A stretch of DNA of 64,000 bases from Kiloniellaceae bacterium (GTDB lineage: Bacteria > Pseudomonadota > Alphaproteobacteria > Kiloniellales > J153): contig JAJFGP010000144.1 of NCBI GenBank assembly GCA_021776055.1, positions 1-64,000 of the forward strand, in the 5' to 3' direction. The notes below the pieces were generated by a model. The model was not told where the DNA came from and did no database searches. It saw only the letters and a list, made by a program, of their open reading frames with translations. A program made the translations under genes and the position numbers. Numbering within the stretch: the stretch's first letter is position 1; every line of letters starts with the position of its first letter. Below, one piece after another: positions 48,208 to 57,091 of the stretch.

Positions 48208-49698
48208 TCATGCACTCGCTCGTTCGGCATCGGCTTGGGCAAGGACATGCGCCATCTTTATATCCACCGAATAGCTGCGTGATCCCGAAGCTAACCAGCT
48301 CGCCACCGAGGTCACTTCCCGATTGTAGGCGTCCCATTTGCCTTCCGTAATCTGGCGGATCACAAACCGCGGTACTTCAGGACCCGTCGAATCGCAGACG
48401 AGATGCATGAGTCCCGCATCTTCGGGGTGGGGCGCCATGGCGAGATAAGCGAACGCGGCCGCCTCGTCCTGCTTCTCCTGTGGTGGCTTCGCAAGAAGCG
48501 CGGCGTTGCGGAGAAGCCGCACATAGTCTTCGCGATCCGCCGCCTCGTGGGTAAGCCGCCAATCTGAGTAATAGCTGCGGTCGGCGGCAATGACCGGCGT
48601 GCCATTCGCCACCGCTTCGATGCCTATTGTGCCGTACACAGTGACCGCAACGTCGGCGCCCGCAAGGCTGGTCGCCGAGTCTGTTTTTTCGGGAAGGATG
48701 CGGACATGGTCCGGCAAATCGCCGGCCGCGTCCGCCAAGTGAAACCCACCGTACCAACTCTCAAGCGGATGCGGCTTGAGGAACCAGATGACATCCTCGA
48801 CACCGCGAATGGTCTCGATGGTGAGCGTGATCCAGTCTTTGAAGTCGGAAAAATTCGCGAGGTCCTGATTATGCGGAAAGTCGCACCATGCATGGGCGCA
48901 GACCAGAGCAATTGGTCGGTCGTTATCGACGCCCAACACCCGACGGGCGCGCGTTCGGTCAAGTTCGCGGCAATTCGGATTGAAGGCGCGGCTGCCGTTT
49001 ATATCAGTCGTGTTTCCTTCAATCCGCTCGGCGAGATACGCGCGGCCACGCGCTTTGATGTTGTCACGCAGGCTAGGTGACAGCGCGTGGAAGGCCGCAT
49101 ATTCGAGTTTCTCCTTCCTGTCGGCATAGTCGTCCGGACTGCGGAACCGCAGAATTCGGAGGGATTCGTAATAGGCGGTTAGGTGATAGGTCGGCACGCC
49201 ACGGCTGAGCGCCATCCAGAATCCGGTGCCGTACTCGTTCTTCCACGGGTGACTGAAGAGTACGTGGGCGAGTTTGTTTCCATCGAAGAACCGCTCGTAG
49301 ACGGCGAGGTCTCGGAGGGCTTCGCTTAGATGGCGCTCCCACACATCCGAGGCGAGCGACGGTTGCGGGTGGCACGCCTCCTTGAGTGCGGTGTCGTAGA
49401 ATATGTGAGCCGGCATCCCGTGCGGCAGGTCGAGCGCGAGCACGTCGCTGTGCGAGCGGACACCGCTTAGTAGACGACGCGCCTGGGGCTGGAAGGTCTC
49501 GGCTTTCGGCCCGGACTCTTCGAGGATCAGAAAGTCGCGCACGCCGAGCGCCTCGAGCGAGCGACGGGCGGCCCGCTCGCGGCTGTTGCGGATCACGCCG
49601 ACCAGGCGGAAGGCCTCTTTGCGCGAGACGGCGTCGAGGAACAATCGGAGCCGGAAGTAGTGGTTCGGCGAATTGTACATGCCGTCGACGAGCACCAC
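48208..49698 (-). CDS. Capsule polysaccharide biosynthesis-like protein
   Basis: DVIWFLKPHPLESWYGGF...ADVAVTVYGTIGIEAVANGTPVIAADRSYYSDWRLTHEA. Frame stays open upstream (ARHRYLQPSHWWRYPQRLRARREYLRLREESNRAL), so the real start is probably upstream (to about 49860), with no clear start codon seen. Confidence 0.65.
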   Translation of the reverse strand: MVLVDGMYNSPNHYFRLRLFLDAVSRKEAFRLVGVIRNSRERAARRSLEALGVRDFLILEESGPKAETFQPQARRLLSGVRSHSDVLALDLPHGMPAHIFYDTALKEACHPQPSLASDVWERHLSEALRDLAVYERFFDGNKLAHVLFSHPWKNEYGTGFWMALSRGVPTYHLTAYYESLRILRFRSPDDYADRKEKLEYAAFHALSPSLRDNIKARGRAYLAERIEGNTTDINGSRAFNPNCRELDRTRARRVLGVDNDRPIALVCAHAWCDFPHNQDLANFSDFKDWITLTIETIRGVEDVIWFLKPHPLESWYGGFHLADAAGDLPDHVRILPEKTDSATSLAGADVAVTVYGTIGIEAVANGTPVIAADRSYYSDWRLTHEAADREDYVRLLRNAALLAKPPQEKQDEAAAFAYLAMAPHPEDAGLMHLVCDSTGPEVPRFVIRQITEGKWDAYNREVTSVASWLASGSRSYSVDIKMAHVLAQADAERASA

Positions 49699-49847
49699 GC
49701 GCTCTGCCGTCGGATCGCTCAGCGGCCCGAGCGAGGCCAGCGCACGGTTCGACTCCTCGCGCAGCCGGAGATACTCGCGCCGCGCCCGAAGACGTTGAGG
49801 ATAGCGCCACCAATGGGATGGTTGCAGGTAACGGTGGCGGGCGATAA

Positions 49848-50927
49848 CTACAACACTCCGTTCTTGGTGTCGGAAAACGCACTCACATGATGGCTTGCGA
49901 GCGGCGTACCGCGCTTGAGGTCCGCCGTCGCCCGCTCGCCGAGCACGCGGCGCAGCAGCTTGGGCGCGAGCCCGTATCCTGGCCGGATCGAACGGACATT
50001 GTCCTTGGTGAAGACGTCGCCCGCCGAGATGTCGGCGACCACGTAGAGTGACCGTCTGAGGACGGTATTCGGTTTCTCGCTCGCCGGACTCTCTCCAGGC
50101 ACCGGGTGCATCGCTGCGTGAGCCGCGCGAACATCACGCACGAGCGCGGCAAGCTCGTCGGGTTCCAACGAAAACGCGGCGTCCGGTCCGCCGTCAGCGC
50201 GGTCGAGGGTTACATGTTTCTCGATCGCAACAGCGCCGAGGGCCGCGGCGGCAACCGCGACCGCGTTCCCCAGGGTATGGTCGGAGAGTCCGACGAGAGC
50301 CCCGTGAGACGCGCGAAGTCGAGCCATGCGAGGCAAATTGGCTTCTTCAGCCTGCGTCGGGTAACCACTCACACAATGGAGCAGTATTAAACCCGGTGCG
50401 CCAGCGCGGCCAACGGCTTCAACCGCATCACTCACGTCCCCGTCCGACGCCATGCCGGTCGAAACGATCAAGGGTTTTCCCGTCGCCGCCGCATATTCGA
50501 TCAGGGGGATGTCGACGATCTCGAACGAGGCAATCTTGTAAGCTGGCGCATTCAGGCTCTCAAGCAGGTCGACGGCAGTCGGATCGAACGGCGACGAGAA
50601 CGGAATTATGCCGATTTGCCGCGCATGCTCGAACAAGGCCGGATGCCAATCCCACGGCGTATGCGCCTCGCGGTAGAGGTCGTGGAGAGACCGGCCGTCC
50701 CACAGCCCGCCCTCGATTACGAAACCGGGCCCATGATGGTCGATTGTGATGGTATCGGCCGTGTAGGTCTGGAACTTCACCGCGTCGGCGCCTGCCTGCT
50801 TGGCCGCATCGATCAGGCGGAAGGCGCGCTCGATCTCGCCGTTGTGGTTACCCGATATTTCGGCGATGACGAACGGCGGTTCAGAGTCACAGATGGATCG
50901 TCCCGCGATTGAGATTGTCGTCGTCAT
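49848..50927 (-). CDS. pseI: Pseudaminic acid synthase
   Basis: MTTTISIAGRSICDSEPPFVIAEISGNHNGEIERAFRLIDAAKQAGADAVKFQTYTADTITI...GLSDHTLGNAVAVAAAALGAVAIEKHVTLDRADGGPDAAFSLEPDE. Confidence 0.95.
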   Translation of the reverse strand: MTTTISIAGRSICDSEPPFVIAEISGNHNGEIERAFRLIDAAKQAGADAVKFQTYTADTITIDHHGPGFVIEGGLWDGRSLHDLYREAHTPWDWHPALFEHARQIGIIPFSSPFDPTAVDLLESLNAPAYKIASFEIVDIPLIEYAAATGKPLIVSTGMASDGDVSDAVEAVGRAGAPGLILLHCVSGYPTQAEEANLPRMARLRASHGALVGLSDHTLGNAVAVAAAALGAVAIEKHVTLDRADGGPDAAFSLEPDELAALVRDVRAAHAAMHPVPGESPASEKPNTVLRRSLYVVADISAGDVFTKDNVRSIRPGYGLAPKLLRRVLGERATADLKRGTPLASHHVSAFSDTKNGVL

Positions 50928-50928
50928 G

Positions 50929-52368
50929 TCAACCGCTGCTCGAACCTTGCCGAAAATAGTCTTCACCCGCGGGCCGGTAGCCGGCTGCCTGGAATAGGGC
51001 GAGCGACGCGGCATTCTCCGGCTTTACGTAGGCGATGATATCGCCGCCCGGCACCAAGTCGCGGGCTAGTCCAAGAGCAGCCTGCGCGACGCCCGTACGC
51101 CGTTCTTCGGGGGCGGTGACGATGGAAACTTCGCGGCTCTCCAAGACGCGATCCAGCCGCACAAACCCACATGGCTGTTCGCCATGTTCGACCATGGTGA
51201 ACAGGCAATCGTCGTCCTCAAGCTTGGCCTCAAGCCACGCGACATGTTCGTCCCAGGCGGGCGGTTCTGGGTTGCGGGCGTACCGTCGCGTCTCCGGGTT
51301 GCGTTGCCAGGAAAACAGAATTTCTGCATCGCTGGCTTCGGTAGCCCTCAGTCTCACCGGCGCACCGTCCCGTGCCACACGAGGCGGCACCACCGCTGCC
51401 GCCGCCCGGAAAGCGCCGCGTCCGTCGCAGAGCTCGGCTGCTCGCCGGCTCATGGCGCTCAAGGCGTGCTCGTCCTGCGCGATGGTTGAGATAGCCTCGG
51501 CGAGTACATCTACACTTAGCATCTCCACCGAACCCACATATCGAGCGGCGCCGTCGCGTTCGAGCGCGGCGGCGTTGTCACGCTGATTTTCGGCGACCGT
51601 GACAACCAGAGATGGCAGGCCGATCACGCAGCGCTCCCAGGTGCTACCCCCTGCGGCCCCGATGGCAAGGTCGGCGGCGATCATTCGCTCGGCCATGGCC
51701 GCGCCATCCAGGTCAACGTGAACGGTGATATATCCAGCGGGATGCGTTCCTGCCATTTCCTTCAGGCGGGTGAGGTTGGATGCCGCAGCGCCGAGCACCA
51801 CATCGATTCGCGCTTGCGGCAACGCGTGCATCACAGCGGCCACAGCGAGCGAGGCGAGATCGTGAGGATCGGTCTGGCCTGGCGCGATGAGCACCCGGTC
51901 AACCGAAAGCCGGGTTCGGGCACGCCGCCGCGCAAGTCGGAACTCCGGACGTAGGAGGGCATGATTCGGGCCGAGAAGGAGACGACAGCCATCTGGAACC
52001 TTGCCGGCATATTCGTCGACTGTCCGGCCCGGCGTGGGGTCGAGCAGCACATCACAATCATGGTGCCTGTCCGCCAGGTCGTCCATTGCCATCAAGACAA
52101 GCGCCTTGCCGCGAAGCGCGCGCTCGGCCTCGGCATCTCTCGCGTAGTCGTCGACGACGACGAGCGTCGCGCCAAAGTCATCACTATTAGTCAGGAATTC
52201 TTCTTCCAGGAATGGCACCGTCGCAGGCGCCTGAGGGTTGACCTGGAACCCCGGCCGCCAGCCGAGCACGGCGAGCTGACGGGCGAGCGCATGACAACGC
52301 ACGACATGACCGCCACCAATCTCCGGTGAGGCCTGACAGACGAACAAGACGCATGGCTCACCGCTCAT
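50929..52368 (-). CDS. pseG: Fused PseG UDP-sugar hydrolase + PseH GNAT acetyltransferase
   Basis: N-term GGGHVVRCHALARQLAVLGW...AAGGSTWERCVIGLPSLVVTVAENQRDNA; C-term GNAT VRLRATEASDAEILFSWQRNPETRRYARNPEPPAWDEHVAWLEAKLED. Confidence 0.9.
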   Translation of the reverse strand: MSGEPCVLFVCQASPEIGGGHVVRCHALARQLAVLGWRPGFQVNPQAPATVPFLEEEFLTNSDDFGATLVVVDDYARDAEAERALRGKALVLMAMDDLADRHHDCDVLLDPTPGRTVDEYAGKVPDGCRLLLGPNHALLRPEFRLARRRARTRLSVDRVLIAPGQTDPHDLASLAVAAVMHALPQARIDVVLGAAASNLTRLKEMAGTHPAGYITVHVDLDGAAMAERMIAADLAIGAAGGSTWERCVIGLPSLVVTVAENQRDNAAALERDGAARYVGSVEMLSVDVLAEAISTIAQDEHALSAMSRRAAELCDGRGAFRAAAAVVPPRVARDGAPVRLRATEASDAEILFSWQRNPETRRYARNPEPPAWDEHVAWLEAKLEDDDCLFTMVEHGEQPCGFVRLDRVLESREVSIVTAPEERRTGVAQAALGLARDLVPGGDIIAYVKPENAASLALFQAAGYRPAGEDYFRQGSSSG

Positions 52369-53006
52369 GAGTTCTTTCGGAAGACCCACCAAGTGAGGTT
52401 GTCGAGCCCCGTCGCGCGCTTCCAAAAAAAGCCGTAATCGACCAACGATAAAGTGGGGAAGCTGTTCATCCAGAGCTCGCCGAAGTCGCGTTTGAACAGA
52501 AGGCCGTCCTGATTGCGATACCGAACCTCTTCCGGCGTATCTGAGAAATACTCAATGCAGGCGATGTACTTGTTCGAGACGCGATAAATTTCCGTGCAGG
52601 CCGCGCCCAAATCTGCCGGCGAGATGTGAATCAACACCCCGCTCGTAAACACCATGTCAGCGGCACCATCGGGCAAATCAATCGACTGGGCGACGCCATC
52701 GTAGATATCATCCGCCGCCAGCACATCATCGGCAATGAGGCGCTTTCGCGCTGACTCATTGGGTTCAATCGCCATCAAACGAGCGTCCGTGAGATCGCCC
52801 AGCGCACGCAGATTGAGGCCAATATTAGCACCGACCTCAAATATGCTGGTCGGTGGATCGCCGCTCAGAGGGGCGAGGATTTCGCGCCACATGCCGCGCC
52901 GTGTTTCCATGATCTCCGGCACCGGCGCATTCCGTTCGACGTAGGCATCGCCGAAGTCACCCTGCCATGCATCGAGTTGTTGTGACGGGATATCTTTCTT
53001 ACCCAT
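52365..53006 (-). CDS. Pseudaminic-acid-biosynthesis-associated methylase
   Basis: MGKKDIPSQQLDAWQGDFGDAYVERNAPVPEIMETRRGMWREIL...SIFEVGANIGLNLRAL; within pse operon. Confidence 0.85.
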   Translation of the reverse strand: MGKKDIPSQQLDAWQGDFGDAYVERNAPVPEIMETRRGMWREILAPLSGDPPTSIFEVGANIGLNLRALGDLTDARLMAIEPNESARKRLIADDVLAADDIYDGVAQSIDLPDGAADMVFTSGVLIHISPADLGAACTEIYRVSNKYIACIEYFSDTPEEVRYRNQDGLLFKRDFGELWMNSFPTLSLVDYGFFWKRATGLDNLTWWVFRKNS

Positions 53007-53757
53007 GAGCTTGGCCGTGCAATTGAGAGGCTGTACAGCCGCGCGCGCGATCGATGTGCGCCGCATTCATAGCCGTGATCTCGGGATGTCGTTCGAGTAC
53101 CGCTAAAACGTCGCCGTACCCAGGAAGCTCGCCCGGTAGATGAGCGGACAACGCCGTGAGAAATTCGAAATCCTCGGGGTAGTCCAACGTCCAGCGCATG
53201 CCCTCGACACCGTGACCAGGTCCGGCGAAATTAGCGTGCCGGATATCGTCTCGCGTGCGCAGCCAAGGGGTTACGTGTTCTCGCTCGTGGGAAGTCCGCG
53301 CTTCCCGCGAGGCACGATTGAGGGCCCCGATGGTAAACGCCTCGCAGTCCAGGCCATGGGGCCAGCTCGGCGGCATGTTGTTGCAGGCGTAGTCGGCGTC
53401 TTCCTTTGTCCGCAACGCGAGAACCTTCGAGCAAATCTCTGGATCGATCAACGGGCAGTCGCTGGTCACCCGCATGACAACCTTGGCACGGACAACCTCG
53501 GCCGCTTGGCGATAGCGATCAAGCACATCACGTTCCGAGCCACGGACGACGACGGTCCCACAGCGCTCTGCTTCCTCGGCCACCGGATCGGAATCGCCGG
53601 TATCAGGGATCGCGCAGCACACGACATCTGCGTTGCTTATGGCGTTGCACCGCTCCAAAACGTGCGACAGTACGGTGCGACCGGCCAAGTTCAGAAGGAC
53701 CTTGCCGGGCAACCGGGTCGATCCCATGCGGGCCTGCACGATGACCGCCGTTGTCAT
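52999..53757 (-). CDS. pseF: CMP-pseudaminic acid cytidylyltransferase
   Basis: TTAVIVQARMGSTRLPGKVLLNLAGRTVLSHVLERC...VMRVTSDCPLIDPEI. Confidence 0.9.
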   Translation of the reverse strand: MTTAVIVQARMGSTRLPGKVLLNLAGRTVLSHVLERCNAISNADVVCCAIPDTGDSDPVAEEAERCGTVVVRGSERDVLDRYRQAAEVVRAKVVMRVTSDCPLIDPEICSKVLALRTKEDADYACNNMPPSWPHGLDCEAFTIGALNRASREARTSHEREHVTPWLRTRDDIRHANFAGPGHGVEGMRWTLDYPEDFEFLTALSAHLPGELPGYGDVLAVLERHPEITAMNAAHIDRARGCTASQLHGQAHG

Positions 53758-54974
53758 CGCGCCCCCTTGATCGCACGGCCAAGGCTCTCCACCACCCGAT
53801 CAACATCGTCGTCCGCCATGGCCGGAAACAGCGGCAGAGACAGGCAACGGGCGTAGTATTTGTCGGCGCCGGGCAACAAAATCTCGCCGTAACGCTGCTT
53901 GTAATATGGCTGATGGTGAACCGGGATGTAATGTACCTGGGTTCCGATGCCGCGTTCGCGCAAATCACTCATCAATGCCGCTCGATCCATACCGGCAGCT
54001 TTGAAATCGATCAGGACCACGTACAAATGCCAGCCGCTTTCACTATCGACCATGCGCGGGATCGGCCGCACCACCGGCGCGAGCGGCGCCAAGGCTTTAT
54101 CGTAGAGCGCGGCGAGTTCGCGACGGCGGGCGAGGAAGCGATCGAGTTTGCCGAGTTGGCTGAGGCCCAGAGCACAATTGATATCGCTGGCCCGGTAATT
54201 GAAGCCCGGCTCGCCCATCTCGTAATACCAGGGGTTAACCGTTCCGCGATCGTCGAAGCCGAGCGCCTTGTTCTCAAGCCGCACCGGATCGCGCTCCATA
54301 CCGTGATTCCTAAACCGCTTTAAGCGCTCATAGAGGTCTTGGTGGTTCGTCGTCACCACGCCCCCTTCGCCCATTGCCACAAGCTTCACCGGATGGAGCG
54401 AAAACACGGCCATGTCGCTATGCCGACAGGCGCCAACCGGGACATCGCGATCGTCACCAAAGCGCGCCACCGCGCCGATCGCGTGGCAGGCGTCCTCGAT
54501 CACCGCAAGCCCGTGGTCGCGGGCAACCTCGGCGACCATGGCCATATCAACCGATTGGCCGTTCATATGGACAGGAACGACAGCCTTCGCCTTACCGCCG
54601 GCCCGCGTGAGGGCGGCTGCCAGGCTGGGCTCATCGAGCAGACCGGTGTCGGCGTCAACGTCGGCGAACGCCACCTCCGCACCGACATACCGCACCGCAT
54701 TGGCGGTGGCGAGAAAGGTCATGCTGGGGACGATGACGACATCGCCTTCACCGAGGCCGCGCGCAAGCATGGCGAGATGCAGCCCGGCCGTACCGCTTGA
54801 GCAAGCCACGGCGAAGCGTGCGCCGGCGCGTGCCGCAAAGGCCTCTTCGAACGCGGCAACCTTAGGACCGGTGGTCAGCCAGTCGCCGCGCAGCACTTCG
54901 GCGACCGCGGTGATGTCTTCATCATCGATACACTGTCGGCCGTAAGGCAGAACCGGCACGGTGGCGGCGTTCAA
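53754..54974 (-). CDS. pseC: UDP-4-amino-4,6-dideoxy-sugar aminotransferase
   Basis: VPVLPYGRQCIDDEDITAVAEVLRGDWLTTGPKVAAFEEAFAARAGARFAVACSSGTAGLHLAMLA; likely TTG start overlapping pseB stop. Confidence 0.92.
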   Translation of the reverse strand: MNAATVPVLPYGRQCIDDEDITAVAEVLRGDWLTTGPKVAAFEEAFAARAGARFAVACSSGTAGLHLAMLARGLGEGDVVIVPSMTFLATANAVRYVGAEVAFADVDADTGLLDEPSLAAALTRAGGKAKAVVPVHMNGQSVDMAMVAEVARDHGLAVIEDACHAIGAVARFGDDRDVPVGACRHSDMAVFSLHPVKLVAMGEGGVVTTNHQDLYERLKRFRNHGMERDPVRLENKALGFDDRGTVNPWYYEMGEPGFNYRASDINCALGLSQLGKLDRFLARRRELAALYDKALAPLAPVVRPIPRMVDSESGWHLYVVLIDFKAAGMDRAALMSDLRERGIGTQVHYIPVHHQPYYKQRYGEILLPGADKYYARCLSLPLFPAMADDDVDRVVESLGRAIKGAR

Positions 54975-56026
54975 TTCTCGACCTCGCGCATCATGGCCTC
55001 CATACCTTCGGCATCGAGCCATTCGTCGTTGGTGTCGCTGGCATACTGAAAGTCTTCCGCCACCGGCGCCGCGCCGTTGGCCGTGTAGTTTCCGCCGTCC
55101 CAGAAGGCGTGCGCAGGTTCGATCACATAGCGATCTTCGAGGGCAAGCGTGTTGCGCGCGTCGTCAATGGTGATCATCACCTCGTGGAGTTTTTCACCGG
55201 GACGAATGCCGATCACTTCGGTCGGTAGGCCGGGGCCAATCGCTTGGGCTATATCGGTGATGTGCGTTGACGGGATCTTGGGTACGAAGATTTCGCCGCC
55301 TTGCATCATGGCGAGTGACGAGAGCACAAAATTGACGCCCTGGGGAAGCCCGATCCAAAAACGTGTCATGCGAAGATCGGTGATCGGCAGGCTCTTAGCG
55401 CCTTCGGCAACCATCTCTCGAAACAGCGGTACCACACTGCCGCGCGAACCGAACACGTTGCCATAGCGCACCACCGAGAAGCGCGGCCCGCCGCGGCCGC
55501 TCAGATTGTTCGCGGCAACGAAGATCTTGTCGGAGGCTAGCTTGCTTGCGCCGTAGAGATTGATCGGGCTCGCCGCCTTGTCGGTCGACAGGGCGACCAC
55601 CTTATCGATATTGCAGCGAATCGCTGCCTTGACCACGTTCTCGGCGCCCATAACGTTGGTGTGGATGCATTCGAACGGGTTGTACTCAGCGGTCGGGACA
55701 TGCTTGAGCGCGGCGGCATGCACCACGTAGTCGACATCGCGCATAGCAAGTTCGAGTCGGTCCATATCACGCACATCGCCGATGAAATAACGCATGCATG
55801 GGTGCGCCTTGATGCTGAACTGGCGCTCCATCTCATATTGCTTCTGCTCGTCACGCGAGAATACGATGAGGCGCCGCGGCGCGTAGCGCGCCAGCACTGC
55901 CTTGACTAGCGCGCGGCCGAATGAGCCGGTGCCGCCGGTGATCAACAAATCCTTGCCATCGAGGTCGACGGTGGGTGAATCGAAGGGGCGCAGGGGGGCT
56001 GGCATCATCTCAGTTAGTCCGCGCAC
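54971..56026 (-). CDS. pseB: UDP-GlcNAc 4,6-dehydratase (inverting)
   Basis: LLITGGTGSFGRALVKAVLARYAPRRLIVFSRDEQKQYEMERQFS...YVVHAAALKHVPTAEYNPFECIHTNVMGAENVV. Confidence 0.95.
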   Translation of the reverse strand: MRGLTEMMPAPLRPFDSPTVDLDGKDLLITGGTGSFGRALVKAVLARYAPRRLIVFSRDEQKQYEMERQFSIKAHPCMRYFIGDVRDMDRLELAMRDVDYVVHAAALKHVPTAEYNPFECIHTNVMGAENVVKAAIRCNIDKVVALSTDKAASPINLYGASKLASDKIFVAANNLSGRGGPRFSVVRYGNVFGSRGSVVPLFREMVAEGAKSLPITDLRMTRFWIGLPQGVNFVLSSLAMMQGGEIFVPKIPSTHITDIAQAIGPGLPTEVIGIRPGEKLHEVMITIDDARNTLALEDRYVIEPAHAFWDGGNYTANGAAPVAEDFQYASDTNDEWLDAEGMEAMMREVEN

Positions 56027-56063
56027 CGATATCCGGCGAATACATCTTGTTCAGTGGTTTCTC

Positions 56064-56075
56064 CACGCTACCGCA
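56064..56075 (-). promoter_or_regulatory. ops-like (RfaH recruitment) element in pseB leader
   Basis: Minus strand reads TGCGGTAGCGTG; 11/12 identical to E. coli ops GGCGGTAGCGTG. Confidence 0.55.
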
Positions 56076-56097
56076 GTCCGGGTGAAAACACCCAGAC
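56076..56097 (-). other. Hairpin abutting the ops-like element
   Basis: Plus strand GTCcGGGTG-AAAA-CACCCaGAC; 8 bp plus one mismatch, 4-nt loop. Confidence 0.45.
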
Positions 56098-56180
56098 CGC
56101 TAAATGTATCTGACCACGTCGCCGCCGCGTCTAGTTTCAGGCGGCCTCGACGGCGTGTATGGGAGCGACATACCGGCGTT

Positions 56181-56843
56181 TTATGCGTCGGCCTTGCCCG
56201 GCCTTCTCGTCAAGCGCAGCACTTTGGGAGCCAGGATGCGGTCATCGGGCAAATATTTGCGCAACGCCTCATAGGTCGCCTGGGGGGTTTTGATGTCGGT
56301 GAGCAGCACGGCGTCGAAATCCCGCGCGCGCTCTAGGGTCGTGGCCACCGGTAATCCGGCCGCTCTCGCTCCGTTATAGCCCTGCTCGATTACCAAGGTC
56401 AGTTCGACCGGCTGCTCAATGGCCGCCAGAGTGGCTATTTCGGCTAGATCTCCGGCGCCGGCCAAGGCCAGTCGCCGCCAGCCCCGGGTATGACTGTAAG
56501 CGAGGCAGTCGGCGCATTGGGCGCGGGCATTGCGGAAGAAGCCGAGGGACGAAGTGAGATATTCGCCGACCAGCCGGCTCTTCTCGGAGAAACCCGCCGG
56601 CGTCAGGAAATAGGCGTAGCGCTTGGCCGGAACCGCTTGTGCCTTGACCCAGCCCTTGCGGACGCAGCGCTTGAAATAAGCGTTGGCCAGCCCCACAGCG
56701 ATGCCGAGACGCAACGCCAGCGAACGCTGGGTCACCGATTGGTCGCCCTCGATTGAACTGAGAAGCCGCAAGCAGAATTCGCTCTCTAGCGCCTCTTTCG
56801 AAACCCGCATTGCCGATGGCGAGCCTTCCATCATGCAGCCCAT
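56181..56843 (-). CDS. EPS-associated winged-HTH regulator with C-terminal Rossmann-like sensor domain (copy A)
   Basis: wHTH DQSVTQRSLALRLGIAVGLANAYFKRCVRKGWVKAQAVPAKRYAYFLTPAGFSEKSRLVGEYL; C-term RRLALAGAGDLAEIATLAAIEQPVELTLVIEQGYNGARAAGLPVATT. Alternative ATG starts at 56834 and 56831. Confidence 0.85.
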   Translation of the reverse strand: MGCMMEGSPSAMRVSKEALESEFCLRLLSSIEGDQSVTQRSLALRLGIAVGLANAYFKRCVRKGWVKAQAVPAKRYAYFLTPAGFSEKSRLVGEYLTSSLGFFRNARAQCADCLAYSHTRGWRRLALAGAGDLAEIATLAAIEQPVELTLVIEQGYNGARAAGLPVATTLERARDFDAVLLTDIKTPQATYEALRKYLPDDRILAPKVLRLTRRPGKADA

Positions 56844-56852
56844 GGATTGACA

Positions 56853-56888
56853 TTCATGGCGTGAACATTACAGCGTTCATGCCATGAA
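56853..56888. promoter_or_regulatory. Two 13-bp palindromic putative operators
   Basis: TTCATGGCGTGAA (56853-56865) and TTCATGCCATGAA (56876-56888). Confidence 0.6.
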
Positions 56889-56894
56889 TGTCAA
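56867..56894 (-). promoter_or_regulatory. Sigma70-like promoter for regulator A
   Basis: Minus strand TTGACA (56894-56889), 16-nt spacer, TGTAAT (56872-56867). Confidence 0.55.
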
Positions 56895-56905
56895 TCCATG
56901 GGCTG

Positions 56906-57085
56906 GGTGTAGCTGGACAAAGATCGCCGGGCACTCCCGGCAGAACTCATCGATCACGGTGAGGATCCGGAATGCATTCCCGTCATGGGTGAGATCGGCA
57001 ACTAAATCGTAGCTCCAGGCATGCCCGTGATGTTGTGGACGGAGTCGCATGCACGGCCCGTCGTTCAGCCAGCTTTGCGAGAAAC
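56906..57085 (-). mobile_element. IS3-family (IS407-like) transposase OrfB remnant
   Basis: Reverse-strand FSQSWLNDGPCMRLRPQHHGHAWSYDLVADLTHDGNAFRILTVIDEFCRECPAIFVQLHPA; DDE rve-core region only, no complete ORF. Confidence 0.8.
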
Positions 57086-57091
57086 CGCAGG

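Larger units (their letters stand above)
56836..56905. repeat. 31-bp near-perfect inverted repeat with 8-nt spacer
   Basis: Arms CAGCCCATGGATTGACATTCATGGCGTGAAC (56836-56866) and GTTCATGCCATGAATGTCAATCCATGGGCTG (56875-56905), 30/31 complementary. Confidence 0.9.

Noticed and set aside
49073-49882. 269-aa minus ORF overlapping the capsule-like gene
   Set aside because: Alternate frame, Arg/Ala/Pro-rich; the 48208 frame has real motifs.
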